Source: an uncultured Clostridia bacterium
GTDB lineage: Bacteria > Bacillota > Clostridia > Christensenellales > Aristaeellaceae
DNA: 64,000 nt
Reading direction: 5' to 3'
Assembly (NCBI GenBank): GCA_934636105.1
Contig: CAKTZR010000001.1
Coordinates: 62,001 to 126,000, forward strand
Position numbers and translations under genes: made by a program
The notes under the pieces: generated by a model
Told to the model about the DNA's origin: nothing
Database searches by the model: none
The model's input: the letters and a program-made list of their open reading frames with translations, nothing else
In this document: in pieces, positions 43,171 to 51,442 of the stretch
Layout: each line of letters begins with the position of its first letter
Numbering within the stretch: position 1 is the stretch's first letter

Positions 43171-44199
43171 GTGGATGCGCTGGAGGATGAGCGGCGGGCG
43201 CTTGCCGCGCACATGACCCCGAAGGCCACTGGGCTGCTGCTGGATGTACCGGTGCTTCGGGCGCGGCGGCTGGAAGAAATGCGGTTTTATGCCGGACAAA
43301 ACGCTTGTTTTGTCTTTGACGGAAGAAGTGAAGTGCAAAACGCGCTTTTTTCCGAACGGGATGTGGACGAGCTGGTGACGGCGCTTTGCGGCTATTCGCG
43401 CTATGCGTATGAAACCCAGCTCGCGCATGGTTTTATCCCGCTTGAAGGCGGTCATCGTGCGGGTGTTTGCGGACGCGTGACGCGCGATGCAGACGGCGTG
43501 CCGCACCTGTCAGCGCCGACCTCCGTCTGCATTCGCATTGCCAGAGCGATTCCGGGCGCAAGCCGCGAGGTTTTGCCGTATATGGTGGATGCGGACGGGC
43601 GGATGCGCCGCGTGCTGCTGCTTGGTCCGCCGGGATGCGGCAAGACGACGGTTTTGCGCGATGCGGCGGAGAAGCTGGCGGAACGGGGGCTTCGCGCGGC
43701 GGTCTGCGACGAGCGGGAGGAGCTTTTTCCGAAAGGGGCGGCGCAGCCGGGAATCGACGTGATGCGCGGCGCGGACAAGGCGGCGGCCGTCCAGATGCTG
43801 CTGCGCACAATGTCGCCGCAGGTAATTCTCTGCGATGAAATCGGCGATATGCGCGATGTTCAGGCGTTGGAGGACGCGGCGCGGTGCGGCGTGGGGCTGA
43901 TAGCGACGGCGCATGCCGGAACGCTTGACGACGTGCTTCGCCGTCCGGCGCTTCGAAAGCTGCACGACGCGGCGGCGTTTGAATCTTATTTGCTGCTGGG
44001 GCGGCACGGAAAATTGGAAGCGGCGGCGGACGCGCGGCTTTTGAAGGAGGAAAAAGCGGATGTGGGATGCGGCGGTGATGGCGATGATCTCCTTGAGCGC
44101 CATCGGTTTTGCGGTGGCGGACGGCGAAATGCGGCGGGTGCGCTGGGTGCAGGCGATGCGCCGCTGCATGATGCGGATGAACGATGTGATTCGCTATGA
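43171..44199 (+). CDS. spoIIIAA: Stage III sporulation protein AA (ATPase)
   Basis: A 342-residue secretion-type ATPase with Walker A LLGPPGCGKTTVL (about residue 153), Walker B VILCDEIGD and GLIATAHAG. SpoIIIAA is expressed in the mother cell and powers the SpoIIIA-SpoIIQ channel between mother cell and forespore. GTG at 43171 is the assigned start, with GGAAGGA 7 nt upstream. Its frame runs 140 nt into spoIIIAB; the last 45 or so residues are Gly/Asp-rich and unlike the family, suggesting that the normal stop has been lost. No sigma-E promoter is clear to me upstream. Confidence 0.93.
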   Translation: MDALEDERRALAAHMTPKATGLLLDVPVLRARRLEEMRFYAGQNACFVFDGRSEVQNALFSERDVDELVTALCGYSRYAYETQLAHGFIPLEGGHRAGVCGRVTRDADGVPHLSAPTSVCIRIARAIPGASREVLPYMVDADGRMRRVLLLGPPGCGKTTVLRDAAEKLAERGLRAAVCDEREELFPKGAAQPGIDVMRGADKAAAVQMLLRTMSPQVILCDEIGDMRDVQALEDAARCGVGLIATAHAGTLDDVLRRPALRKLHDAAAFESYLLLGRHGKLEAAADARLLKEEKADVGCGGDGDDLLERHRFCGGGRRNAAGALGAGDAPLHDADERCDSL

Positions 44200-44581
44200 G
44201 CATGCGCCGCTGGTCAAGCTGCTTCGAACCATCGATCTGCGCACGACGCGCGAACAGCGGGAGCTGACCCGGCTTCTGCATGCGTGCGGCGCAAGGCTGG
44301 AAAACAGCGTCAATCCGCAGCTGATCGAAATTTTCGCAGGCGAAGCGGGCAAAATGCCGGGCTATGGCGTGCTTTCTGAAATGGACAGGAGCGCGTTTGA
44401 ACAGGTGATCGCCGAGCTGGGGCGGACGGGGCTTGACGAACAGCTTCGTATTCTCTCCGACGCGGACGAGCGCCTGCGCCAGCGGGAGGAAAGCCTTCGC
44501 AGGGATGCGGCCAGGCGCGCGCAGATGATCCGAACGCTGGGCGTGACGGGCGGCGCGGCAATGTTTTTGCTGCTGATTTAA
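44060..44581 (+). CDS. spoIIIAB: Stage III sporulation protein AB
   Basis: A 173-residue protein with an N-terminal membrane segment, the family feature of ELRxxQ-like helices (RWVQAMRRCMMRMNDVIRYEHAPL) and a C-terminal hydrophobic segment (LGVTGGAAMFLLLI). It resembles GspF-type platform proteins and acts in the feeding-tube complex. AAGGAGG lies at ideal spacing before ATG 44060, inside the end of the spoIIIAA frame. Confidence 0.88.
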   Translation: MWDAAVMAMISLSAIGFAVADGEMRRVRWVQAMRRCMMRMNDVIRYEHAPLVKLLRTIDLRTTREQRELTRLLHACGARLENSVNPQLIEIFAGEAGKMPGYGVLSEMDRSAFEQVIAELGRTGLDEQLRILSDADERLRQREESLRRDAARRAQMIRTLGVTGGAAMFLLLI

Positions 44582-44594
44582 AGGAGGCCGGACA

Positions 44595-44792
44595 ATGAAC
44601 ATCGATCTGCTGTTTCAAATTGCGGGCGTGGGCATTTTGATTTTTGCGGTGAATCAGGTGCTTCAAAAGGCCGGGCGGGAGGATATCGCGGTGCTGGCTT
44701 CCGTGGCCGGGCTGGTCGTGGTGATGTTTCTGGTGGTGGATTTGGTGGCGCAGCTGCTCAACAATGTAAAAAGCATTTTCGGCCTGTATTAA
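44595..44792 (+). CDS. spoIIIAC: Stage III sporulation protein AC
   Basis: A 65-residue protein with two membrane segments: FQIAGVGILIFAVNQVLQKAGRED at the N-terminus is a strong match to SpoIIIAC, which forms the channel base with AD. AAAGGAGG precedes the ATG. Normal length for the family. Confidence 0.94.
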   Translation: MNIDLLFQIAGVGILIFAVNQVLQKAGREDIAVLASVAGLVVVMFLVVDLVAQLLNNVKSIFGLY

Positions 44793-44804
44793 GGGGGGAT
44801 TCGC

Positions 44805-45185
44805 TTGCTTCGGCTGATCGGTTTCTGCCTGCTTGCGGCGGTGATGACGATGCTTCTGCGGCAGATGAATCCCGGCGCGGCGGCGCTGCTGTGCGTGGCC
44901 TTTGGCGCGATGACGCTTTCGATGCTGCTGCCCGCTGTGGGGGACTATGTGGCGCAGATTCGCGAATTTTTATCTTCGCTTGCCCTCGATGCAGGCTATG
45001 GGCAGACCATGCTTCGCGCGATGGGCATTGTGCTGATGACGCAGTTTGCCGCGCAGGTCTGCCGGGACATGGATGCGCCGTCGATTGCCTGCCGGGCGGA
45101 GCTTTGCGGGCGGCTGCTCCTGCTGGGCGTGGCGCTGCCGATTTTTCTGGAATTGACGCAGATGGCGGTCGGTGCGCTGCAATGA
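44805..45185 (+). CDS. spoIIIAD: Stage III sporulation protein AD
   Basis: A 126-residue protein with three or four membrane segments, typical of SpoIIIAD (LRLIGFCLLAAVMTMLLRQMNPGAAALL). TTG start with AGGGGGG upstream. Its stop overlaps the spoIIIAE start (ATGA). Confidence 0.93.
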   Translation: MLRLIGFCLLAAVMTMLLRQMNPGAAALLCVAFGAMTLSMLLPAVGDYVAQIREFLSSLALDAGYGQTMLRAMGIVLMTQFAAQVCRDMDAPSIACRAELCGRLLLLGVALPIFLELTQMAVGALQ

Positions 45186-46336
45186 GGCGGTGGGCGGCAC
45201 TGCTTTTTCTGATAATGGCGATGATTCCGGCAGTCGGCAGGGTGGAAGATGCGGACGAGCAGGTTGCATCGGGCATTGAGCGCGTCATCGACGGCATGGA
45301 TTTTGCGGCCGCGTCGGAAATTGTGCTGGATGTGCCGGGCTGGCCGGAACACCAGAGCCTTGAACAGGTGGTGCGGCAGCTGGCGGGCGGCGCAAACTTT
45401 TCGGCGGACGACGCATTGACGGCGGTGCTCGGCGTGTTCACTCGGGAGGTTGGCGCGTTGTTTCAAATGATGCTTTCCATCATGCTTCCGGTTGTGCTGG
45501 CCAGCCTGCTGATTCATACGCTCACCCCGCAGTCGGATTCGCTGACCGCGATGAGCAGAAGCGCCTGCTTTGTGCTGGTGCTGATGCCGGTGATCGTCGT
45601 AACGCTGGGCGAATTGACCCATACGAAACAGACCATCGTCACCATGACGCATCATATGGAAAGGCTTCTGCCGATGCTGCTGACGCTGTTGACGGCGCTG
45701 GGCGGAAGCGCATCGTCCGCGTTTCTGCATCCGATGGTTGCGGCGGCTTCAGGCAGCATGGTGTTTCTGGCGCGGGAGGTGATTCTGCGGCTGGTGATGT
45801 GTACATGCGCGGTGACGGCCGTCAACCATCTTTCGGATCGAACGCACCTCACCCGGATGGCGCAGCTGCTGCGCGGCGCGGTCTGCTGGCTGCTGGGCGT
45901 GAGCTTTACGGTGTTTCTGGGCGCCATGTCGCTGCAAGGCGTGACCAGCGCGAGCATCGACGGCGTAGCGATCCGCGCGGCGAAATACGCGGTGGATAAT
46001 TTTGTGCCGGTGGTCGGCGGCATGTTTTCCGATACGATGGATACGCTGGTCGGCTGCACGCTGATCGTCAAAAACGCGCTGGGGGTGGCGGCCGTGCTGG
46101 TGCTCATCGGCGTGCTGCTGGGGCCGCTTCTGCGCACGCTGGCGGTGGTCTTCATGCTGCGGTTGAGTGCGGCGCTGCTCGAACCGATTGCGGATGGCGA
46201 GATTATCTGTGCCATCGGCGATTTTTCAAGGACGGTCGTGTTGTTTTTTATCACGATGCTGTGCGTCGGCACGATGTACTTTCTGCTGATTGTTCAGGTG
46301 CTGCTCGTGGGCAACCTGACGGTGCTGCTGCGGTGA
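45182..46336 (+). CDS. spoIIIAE: Stage III sporulation protein AE
   Basis: A 384-residue protein with a signal-like N-terminus, a short acidic region and about eight membrane spans, as in SpoIIIAE. Characteristic segments are FLHPMVAAASGSMVFLAREVILRLVM and AIRAAKYAVDNFVPVVGGMFSDTMDTL. It is a membrane component of the SpoIIIA-SpoIIQ channel. ATG at 45182 overlaps the spoIIIAD stop; an in-frame start at 44891 is inside spoIIIAD and is rejected. Confidence 0.94.
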   Translation: MRRWAALLFLIMAMIPAVGRVEDADEQVASGIERVIDGMDFAAASEIVLDVPGWPEHQSLEQVVRQLAGGANFSADDALTAVLGVFTREVGALFQMMLSIMLPVVLASLLIHTLTPQSDSLTAMSRSACFVLVLMPVIVVTLGELTHTKQTIVTMTHHMERLLPMLLTLLTALGGSASSAFLHPMVAAASGSMVFLAREVILRLVMCTCAVTAVNHLSDRTHLTRMAQLLRGAVCWLLGVSFTVFLGAMSLQGVTSASIDGVAIRAAKYAVDNFVPVVGGMFSDTMDTLVGCTLIVKNALGVAAVLVLIGVLLGPLLRTLAVVFMLRLSAALLEPIADGEIICAIGDFSRTVVLFFITMLCVGTMYFLLIVQVLLVGNLTVLLR

Positions 46337-46351
46337 CGGGAGGGCAGGCGG

Positions 46352-46561
46352 ATGATGACCCTGATGGCGCGGCTCTGCGCGCTGTGCGCCCTGACTGCGA
46401 TGATCCAGATGGCGCTTGGCGAAAGCGACGCAAAGGGAAGCCTGCGGATGATCGGCGGCCTGCTGATGCTGCATCTGACGCTGTGCGGCGCGCTTGAGCT
46501 GCTGACCGCGTTGAAGCAGGCGGCCAGCGTGGAAGCCATTTTGGATTGCCTAATGAAATGA
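46352..46561 (+). CDS. spoIIIAF: SpoIIIAF-like short protein
   Basis: A 69-residue protein in the exact SpoIIIAF position, between AE and AG. It has two membrane spans (ALTAMIQMALGE and GSLRMIGGLLMLHLTLCGALELL) like the SpoIIIAF N-terminus. SpoIIIAF is normally about 200 residues with a soluble C-terminal ring-building domain; that domain is missing, and spoIIIAG begins 14 nt after the stop, so there is no room for a frameshifted remainder. GGGAGGG precedes ATG 46352. The assignment rests on position and topology. Confidence 0.75.
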   Translation: MMTLMARLCALCALTAMIQMALGESDAKGSLRMIGGLLMLHLTLCGALELLTALKQAASVEAILDCLMK

Positions 46562-46575
46562 AAGGAGCGTGCGGC

Positions 46576-46962
46576 GTGGCGGATTGGGTCAAGCGGATCA
46601 AAGCGGCGCTTACGCCGCAGATGCTTCTGCTGCTGCTCCTTGCGGTGATCTTGATTGGATATACGGCGCTGAAAAACGAGGCGAGCGGCGTGACAAGAAT
46701 TGAGAAGCAGGCTTCGGAGGTGCTGTCCCATGTGGAAGGCGCGGGCCGCGTCGAGGTGACGGTGATGACGCGAAAAGCGCAGACGAGCGGAACGGGACTG
46801 CTGATAAACCAAAGCGAAACGGGCGGAGAAGTGCCCTGCGGCGCGGTGGCTGTGGCGCAGGGCGCGGACGACCCTTTTGTGCGGATGGAACTGGAACAGG
46901 CGCTCTGCGCGCTGCTGGGCCTGCCGGGATCGGCGGTAAGCGTGATGGCTGGAGGAAAATGA
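46576..46962 (+). CDS. spoIIIAG: Stage III sporulation protein AG (short form)
   Basis: A 128-residue protein with an N-terminal membrane span (MLLLLLLAVILIGYTAL) and the conserved ring-domain core: VLSHVEGAGRVEVTVM, then PCGAVAVAQGADDPFVRMELEQALCALLGLPGSAVSV. Bacillus SpoIIIAG is about 229 residues, with an insertion that builds the beta-barrel of the 30-mer ring; here the space between the two conserved parts is only about 17 residues, so that insertion is absent. GTG at 46576 has AAAGGAG 8 nt upstream. Confidence 0.88.
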   Translation: MADWVKRIKAALTPQMLLLLLLAVILIGYTALKNEASGVTRIEKQASEVLSHVEGAGRVEVTVMTRKAQTSGTGLLINQSETGGEVPCGAVAVAQGADDPFVRMELEQALCALLGLPGSAVSVMAGGK

Positions 46963-47504
46963 GCATGAAAAAACAGGTCAAAGACATGGTCTATCGTCAT
47001 CCGATGGGCGTGCTGCGCGTGTTTTGCGGCGTGCTGCTGCTGGCTCTGCTCGGCGTTTGCGGGTATATGGGCGCAAGCAGGCGGGAAAACGTGCAATCCG
47101 TCGTCAGCCTGCCCGTCACAAGGACGGAATTGGAAGGCGATGCAATCGGCGGCGGCTCCATGGCGCAGATTCGGGAAAAGATGAATCGGCAGAGGACGGA
47201 AGAACTGGCGCTGCTGGACAGCGTGATTGCCGACGCGGGCGCGGCTTCCGCAGCGAAGGAAGATGCGCTCGCCCAGAAAGCGCAGATTGCCGACAGAATG
47301 GAGCTGGAAACGCAGGCAACGGCGATTTTAGAGGGGATGGGCGCGGAAAATGCGCTCGTTGTCAGCGGCACGCAGGGGCTGACGATGCTGCTGCCGCAGG
47401 AATTCGGTCTGGATGAAACGACGCGAAACCGGCTTTTGAATGCGGTCAGCGGCTTATCCGGACTGGAAAATCGGCAACTAAAAATCATTCTGATCAAAAA
47501 ATAA
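46959..47504 (+). CDS. spoIIIAH: Stage III sporulation protein AH
   Basis: A 181-residue protein with one N-terminal span (VLRVFCGVLLLALLGVCGYMGAS) and a soluble YscJ-like ring domain. The helical REKMNRQRTEELALLDSVIAD and the ELETQATAILEGMGAENALVV segments match SpoIIIAH, which binds SpoIIQ across the intermembrane space. The start overlaps the spoIIIAG stop (ATGA). It is the last gene of the operon. Confidence 0.92.
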   Translation: MSMKKQVKDMVYRHPMGVLRVFCGVLLLALLGVCGYMGASRRENVQSVVSLPVTRTELEGDAIGGGSMAQIREKMNRQRTEELALLDSVIADAGAASAAKEDALAQKAQIADRMELETQATAILEGMGAENALVVSGTQGLTMLLPQEFGLDETTRNRLLNAVSGLSGLENRQLKIILIKK

Positions 47505-47515
47505 GCAAATTGGAA

Positions 47516-47544
47516 TTGTACACGGACGAAAAATCTGCTATACT
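47516..47544 (+). promoter_or_regulatory. Sigma-A-like promoter of the Asp23 operon
   Basis: TTGTAC (47516-47521) and TATACT (47539-47544) are separated by 17 nt, with TGC before the -10. It separates vegetative expression of asp23 from the sporulation operon upstream. Confidence 0.75.
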
Positions 47545-47574
47545 AATGAGTATCCATAGGGAGGTGTTTTTGAA

Positions 47575-48123
47575 ATGAACGAAAATCAGAACGTCGATAT
47601 CGACCGCGATCAGGACAACGGTCAGATCACATACGCGAATGAAGTCATTTCCACCATCGTGAGCGTGGCCACCACGGAAGTGGACGGCATCTCCGCGATT
47701 GCAGGCAACAACGGCCTGCTGGGCAAGGGCAAGGTGCCGCGCGGCGTGCGCGTGGACATGAACGGCGAAGACGTCAGCGTGGACGTCAGTGTGACGGTGG
47801 ATTACGGCATGCCGATTCAGAAGGTCGGCCGCAGCGCGCAGGAGAATGTGCGCAAGTCCATCGAATCCATGACGGGCCTGCACGTGGAAAAGGTCGATCT
47901 GCATGTGGTCGGCGTGAGCTTCGAAAAGGAAAACGAGGAGCTTCAGCAGAGCCAGAAGATTGCGCTGAGCCTTGAGGAAGAAGAAGAACAGCACGCGCTG
48001 GAGGACGGCGCCGCCAAGGAAGCGTCGGCCTCGGAGAGCGAGCAGGAGAAGCCGGGCGACGAAGCGCCTGCCGAGCAGACCGAAGAAGCTGTGCAGGAGG
48101 AAGAATCCTCCGAACAGGCGTAA
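47575..48123 (+). CDS. Asp23/Gls24 family envelope stress protein
   Basis: A 182-residue protein. Residues 15-125 form the Asp23 domain (ITYANEVISTIVSVATTEVDGISAI, VRVDMNGEDVSVDVSVTVDYG), and a long acidic Glu-rich tail follows. Asp23 proteins sit at the membrane through AmaP, which is encoded next. In Bacillus the relative YqhY influences acetyl-CoA carboxylase and is linked to accBC; here accBC are missing from this place. AGGGAGGTG precedes the ATG. Confidence 0.92.
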   Translation: MNENQNVDIDRDQDNGQITYANEVISTIVSVATTEVDGISAIAGNNGLLGKGKVPRGVRVDMNGEDVSVDVSVTVDYGMPIQKVGRSAQENVRKSIESMTGLHVEKVDLHVVGVSFEKENEELQQSQKIALSLEEEEEQHALEDGAAKEASASESEQEKPGDEAPAEQTEEAVQEEESSEQA

Positions 48124-48154
48124 ACGAACAAGTGCATAAAGGAGGAAACACAGT

Positions 48155-48904
48155 TTGAAACATCCTGTATGGGATCGAATTCTGATTCTGCTGTGCGCGC
48201 TGGTCGCGCTGGGCTGCGCCGCCGGTGTGGTTGCGCTGCTTGTCGGACAAATCTCCTTTGATATGATTACTGGGTGGATCGCGTCGGTGGATATGAGCCG
48301 GTTTGTCGTCAAGGCGGCGATGGCGGGCATTGCGGCGCTGTTTGTGCTGCTGTTCCTGCTGCTGTTTGCGATGATTCTGCCTTCCAGGAAGAAGCGGTCG
48401 AGCAACTACGCCATCCAGCGCAACGAAAACGGCATGGTGCGCATTTCGCTCAAGGCGCTTGAAACGCTGGTGAACAAGTGTCTCAATCAGCATGCAGAGC
48501 TGAAGGTTGTGACTTCGTCGCTGTACAGCGATGAGGAGAGCATCCGCGTGGATGTACACATTTCCCTGCAATCGGATATCAGCATGCCGCTGGCCATTTC
48601 CGCGCTGCAAAAACAGATCAAGAAATATCTGGAAGCCTGCTCCGGCGTGATGGTGCAGGAAGTGCGCGTCTTCGTGGACAGCACGATTCCGGCCGATGAA
48701 AAGACGGAGGCTTCGCCGTATGCCATTCCGACCGCGCTGTTGGGATTGGATGCGGATCCGCTGCCCAGCGCAGAGCCGGAAGCGGCCATGAGCGAAGAAT
48801 CTTCCGACAAGACGGCGCAGAGCGTAGAAGAAGACGCGTCCGTTCAAACGGAAGAAGCGCCGGAAACCGAGAACAATGAACAGGAGCAGGGTGAACAGGC
48901 ATGA
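48155..48904 (+). CDS. amaP: AmaP-like alkaline-shock membrane anchor protein
   Basis: A 249-residue protein with two N-terminal membrane segments (about residues 8-30 and 50-76), an Asp23-related central part (RISLKALETLVNKCLNQHAELKVV) and an acidic C-terminal tail. It is the expected anchor for the upstream Asp23 protein. TTG start with AGGAGG 7-8 nt upstream. Overlaps the next gene by ATGA. Confidence 0.87.
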   Translation: MKHPVWDRILILLCALVALGCAAGVVALLVGQISFDMITGWIASVDMSRFVVKAAMAGIAALFVLLFLLLFAMILPSRKKRSSNYAIQRNENGMVRISLKALETLVNKCLNQHAELKVVTSSLYSDEESIRVDVHISLQSDISMPLAISALQKQIKKYLEACSGVMVQEVRVFVDSTIPADEKTEASPYAIPTALLGLDADPLPSAEPEAAMSEESSDKTAQSVEEDASVQTEEAPETENNEQEQGEQA

Positions 48905-49143
48905 TGGATTTGAAGACCTTTGTCAACCAGATGCTGACGCCGGGCACGGTGCCCTGTACGCTTTTCGGTATGGCGCTGGGGCTGATTTTTGCGGTGCTCT
49001 GCCTGACTCTCGGCGTCGGGCCTGCGCTGCTGATCGCCCTGTTCTGCTTGATCGGCGCGTTCATCGGCGGCGTGAAGGACAAGAAAAAATTTGTGGAAAA
49101 CATGTATCTGTTTTTCCAGCATGACGAAAACGGCCGCTATTGA
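48901..49143 (+). CDS. DUF2273 family small membrane protein
   Basis: An 80-residue protein with two membrane segments separated by a short turn (CTLFGMALGLIFAVLCLTLG and PALLIALFCLIGAFIGGVKDKKK). The pattern GxGxGLIFAxLxLTxGxxxxLL is typical of the DUF2273/YloU-neighbour proteins that accompany AmaP and Asp23. ATGA overlap with amaP. Confidence 0.85.
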   Translation: MMDLKTFVNQMLTPGTVPCTLFGMALGLIFAVLCLTLGVGPALLIALFCLIGAFIGGVKDKKKFVENMYLFFQHDENGRY

Positions 49144-49189
49144 GAGCGGCGCAACTTCAATCAATAAAACGGATCGGAGCAAATGAAGA

Positions 49190-49594
49190 ATGGCACGTCC
49201 AATAGCGCGTGAAGCTGCGATGCAGCTTGTATTTGAACAACTCTTTGGCGGGGATGCGACGGCACAGACCCTCGTTGACCTGATCGATTATACCCCCAGC
49301 GAGAAGGACAGCACCTATATCGACACCGTTGTCGGCGGCGTCAAGGAACATGCCGAAGAGCTGGACGGCGAAATTGCCGCCTGCCTGCGCGGCTGGACGC
49401 TTGCACGCCTGTCCCGCGTAGATTTGGCGATCATGCGCCTTGCCGTGTATGAAATGCAGTATACGGGTCTGCCTGCGGCGGTGGCGATCAACGAAGCGGT
49501 CGAGCTGACGCGCAAGTATTCCGGCGAGGAATCCTGCCCGTTCGTCAACGGCGTGTTGGGCACCATCAGCAGAAAGCTGGCGGCGCAGGCATGA
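49190..49594 (+). CDS. nusB: Transcription antitermination factor NusB
   Basis: A 134-residue all-helical protein: ARPIAREAAMQLVFEQL at the N-terminus, and LARLSRVDLAIMRLAVYEM and PAAVAINEAVELTRKYSGEESCPFVNGVLGTI near the C-terminus, the hallmark NusB blocks. It binds boxA RNA with S10 for rRNA antitermination. Overlaps the next gene by ATGA. Confidence 0.96.
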   Translation: MARPIAREAAMQLVFEQLFGGDATAQTLVDLIDYTPSEKDSTYIDTVVGGVKEHAEELDGEIAACLRGWTLARLSRVDLAIMRLAVYEMQYTGLPAAVAINEAVELTRKYSGEESCPFVNGVLGTISRKLAAQA

Positions 49595-50544
49595 GAGCTG
49601 TTCTGGGCATTGATACAAGCTGCTACACGACATCCTGCGCGTTGGTAACGCCGGAGGGGGAGATTCTGTCTTCTTCCAGACGGCTGTTGACGGTGGAGGA
49701 TGGCGCGCGCGGGCTCATGCAGTCGCAGGGCCTGTTTCAGCATGTCAAAAACCTGCCGCAGATGGTTCAAAATGTGATGGCCGATGTGCCGGACGCCGAA
49801 ATCTGCGCGGTGTGTGCAAGCACCCGCCCGCGTCCGGCAGAGGATTCGTATATGCCCGTGTTTCGCGCGGGTGAAAGTCAGGCACGCGCAGCAGCTGCAT
49901 TGCTGCGCGTGCCTTTTTATCCTGCCAGCCATCAGGAAGGTCATGTGCGTGCGGCGACGGTCGATTCCGGCCTTGACGAGACAAAACCGTTTCTGGCGCT
50001 GCATTTGTCCGGCGGCACGACGGAAATTCTGCTCTGCGAAAACGGAAAACTGACGTTGCTGGGCGGCAGTTTGGATCTGCACGCAGGTCAGCTTGTGGAT
50101 CGAACGGGCGTGCGGCTGCATATGCCGTTTCCGGCGGGGCCTTCGCTGGAAAAGCTGGCGATGCAGGGCAAGCCGCAGGGACTTATCGGCGTATCCATTA
50201 AAGGCGTGAGCTGCAACATGGCAGGTGCGGAAAACAAAGTGACGCAGTGGATTGAGCGCGGCGAAATGCCCAAGGAACAGATTGCCGCCGAGGTTTTCGA
50301 TTTTCTTTGCAGAAGCATTCTCCGAATGATCGCTGCTGCGGGCGAACAGACGGGGGCCAAGCAGGCGCTTCTTGCGGGCGGCGTTGCGTCTTCAACCCTG
50401 CTGAAAGGCATGCTGCTCAAACGGGCCGAGAAAACGAGGCTCGGATGTCGGCTTTGCTTTGCCAGACCGGAGCTTTCCGGCGACAACGCGGTGGGCGTTG
50501 CGCTGCTGGGCGCGAGCGCCTATCAGGCGGAGCATCGGGCATAA
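49591..50544 (+). CDS. TsaD/Kae1-like paralogue
   Basis: A 317-residue ASKHA-fold protein related to TsaD: LGIDTSCYTTSCALV at the N-terminus, the metal motif SHQEGHVRAA (HxxxH), LSGGTTEILL, and LLAGGVASSTLL. It is shorter than authentic TsaD (about 340) and departs from it in several places, such as the phosphate region (RDRTGV-like LVDRTGVRLHMPFPAG). Clostridial genomes often carry such a copy between nusB and folD in addition to genuine tsaD, so it is probably not the tRNA t6A enzyme; its function is unknown. Confidence 0.85.
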   Translation: MRAVLGIDTSCYTTSCALVTPEGEILSSSRRLLTVEDGARGLMQSQGLFQHVKNLPQMVQNVMADVPDAEICAVCASTRPRPAEDSYMPVFRAGESQARAAAALLRVPFYPASHQEGHVRAATVDSGLDETKPFLALHLSGGTTEILLCENGKLTLLGGSLDLHAGQLVDRTGVRLHMPFPAGPSLEKLAMQGKPQGLIGVSIKGVSCNMAGAENKVTQWIERGEMPKEQIAAEVFDFLCRSILRMIAAAGEQTGAKQALLAGGVASSTLLKGMLLKRAEKTRLGCRLCFARPELSGDNAVGVALLGASAYQAEHRA

Positions 50545-50593
50545 GCGATTGAGAGAAAGAGAAATCCCGTTTCATTCAAAAGGAGGGATTTTC

Positions 50594-51442
50594 ATGTCGG
50601 TAACTTGGATTGACGGCCGCGAGGTCGCAAAAAAATGGAAAGAAAACGCTGCGCAGCGTGCGCAGGCGCTGATTCAAAAGGGGATTACGCCGCATTTGGC
50701 GGTTATCGTCGCGGGCGAAAATCCGGCGAGCCAGGTCTATGTGCGCAACAAGGAAAACGCATGCAATCGTGCGGGTATTCGCTCAACGGTTCTGCGTCTG
50801 CCGGAAAATTGCACGCAGGAAGAACTGGAAAACGCGGTGCTTGCGCTGAATGCGGACGATCAGGTGCATGGCATTCTGGTGCAGCTGCCGCTGCCGAAGG
50901 GACTTGATGAGGCGCGCGTGCTGGCGCTGATCGATCCGAAAAAGGACGTGGACGGTTTTCACGCAATGAATGCGGGCAAACTGATGAGCGGTCGGCCCGG
51001 CTTTGTGCCCTGCACGCCGCTGGGTGTGATGAAGCTGCTTGAAGCCTATGATATTCCGACACGCGGCAGGCATGCGGTGGTCATCGGACGGAGCAACATC
51101 GTGGGCAAGCCGATGGCGATGCTGCTGCTTGCGGCGGATGCGACAGTGACGATCTGCCATTCCAAGACAGAAAATCTGGCGGAAATTGCGCGGCAGGCGG
51201 ATATTCTGGTCGCGGCGGTCGGCAAGCCGAACTTTGTGACGGGCGACATGATTAAACCGGGCGCGACGGTCATCGATGTGGGCATCAACCGCGTGGATGG
51301 GACGCTGATCGGCGATGTGAACGCGGAGGAGGCCGCTCAAAAGGCGGCATATCTTACGCCCGTTCCCGGCGGCGTGGGACAGATGACGATTGCCATGCTG
51401 CTTTCCAACACGCTGGATGCGGCGGAACGTTATGGCCGCTAA
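50594..51442 (+). CDS. folD: Bifunctional methylene-THF dehydrogenase/cyclohydrolase
   Basis: A 282-residue FolD: ASQVYVRNKENACNRAGI (the active Lys of YxxxK), GILVQLPLPKGLDE, DVDGFHAMNAGKL, VVIGRSNIVGKPMAMLL (NADP binding) and PVPGGVGQMTIAMLL. It interconverts 5,10-methylene-THF and 10-formyl-THF. ATG 50594 follows AGGAGGG. An earlier in-frame start lies inside the upstream gene and is rejected. Overlaps xseA by 11 nt. Confidence 0.96.
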   Translation: MSVTWIDGREVAKKWKENAAQRAQALIQKGITPHLAVIVAGENPASQVYVRNKENACNRAGIRSTVLRLPENCTQEELENAVLALNADDQVHGILVQLPLPKGLDEARVLALIDPKKDVDGFHAMNAGKLMSGRPGFVPCTPLGVMKLLEAYDIPTRGRHAVVIGRSNIVGKPMAMLLLAADATVTICHSKTENLAEIARQADILVAAVGKPNFVTGDMIKPGATVIDVGINRVDGTLIGDVNAEEAAQKAAYLTPVPGGVGQMTIAMLLSNTLDAAERYGR

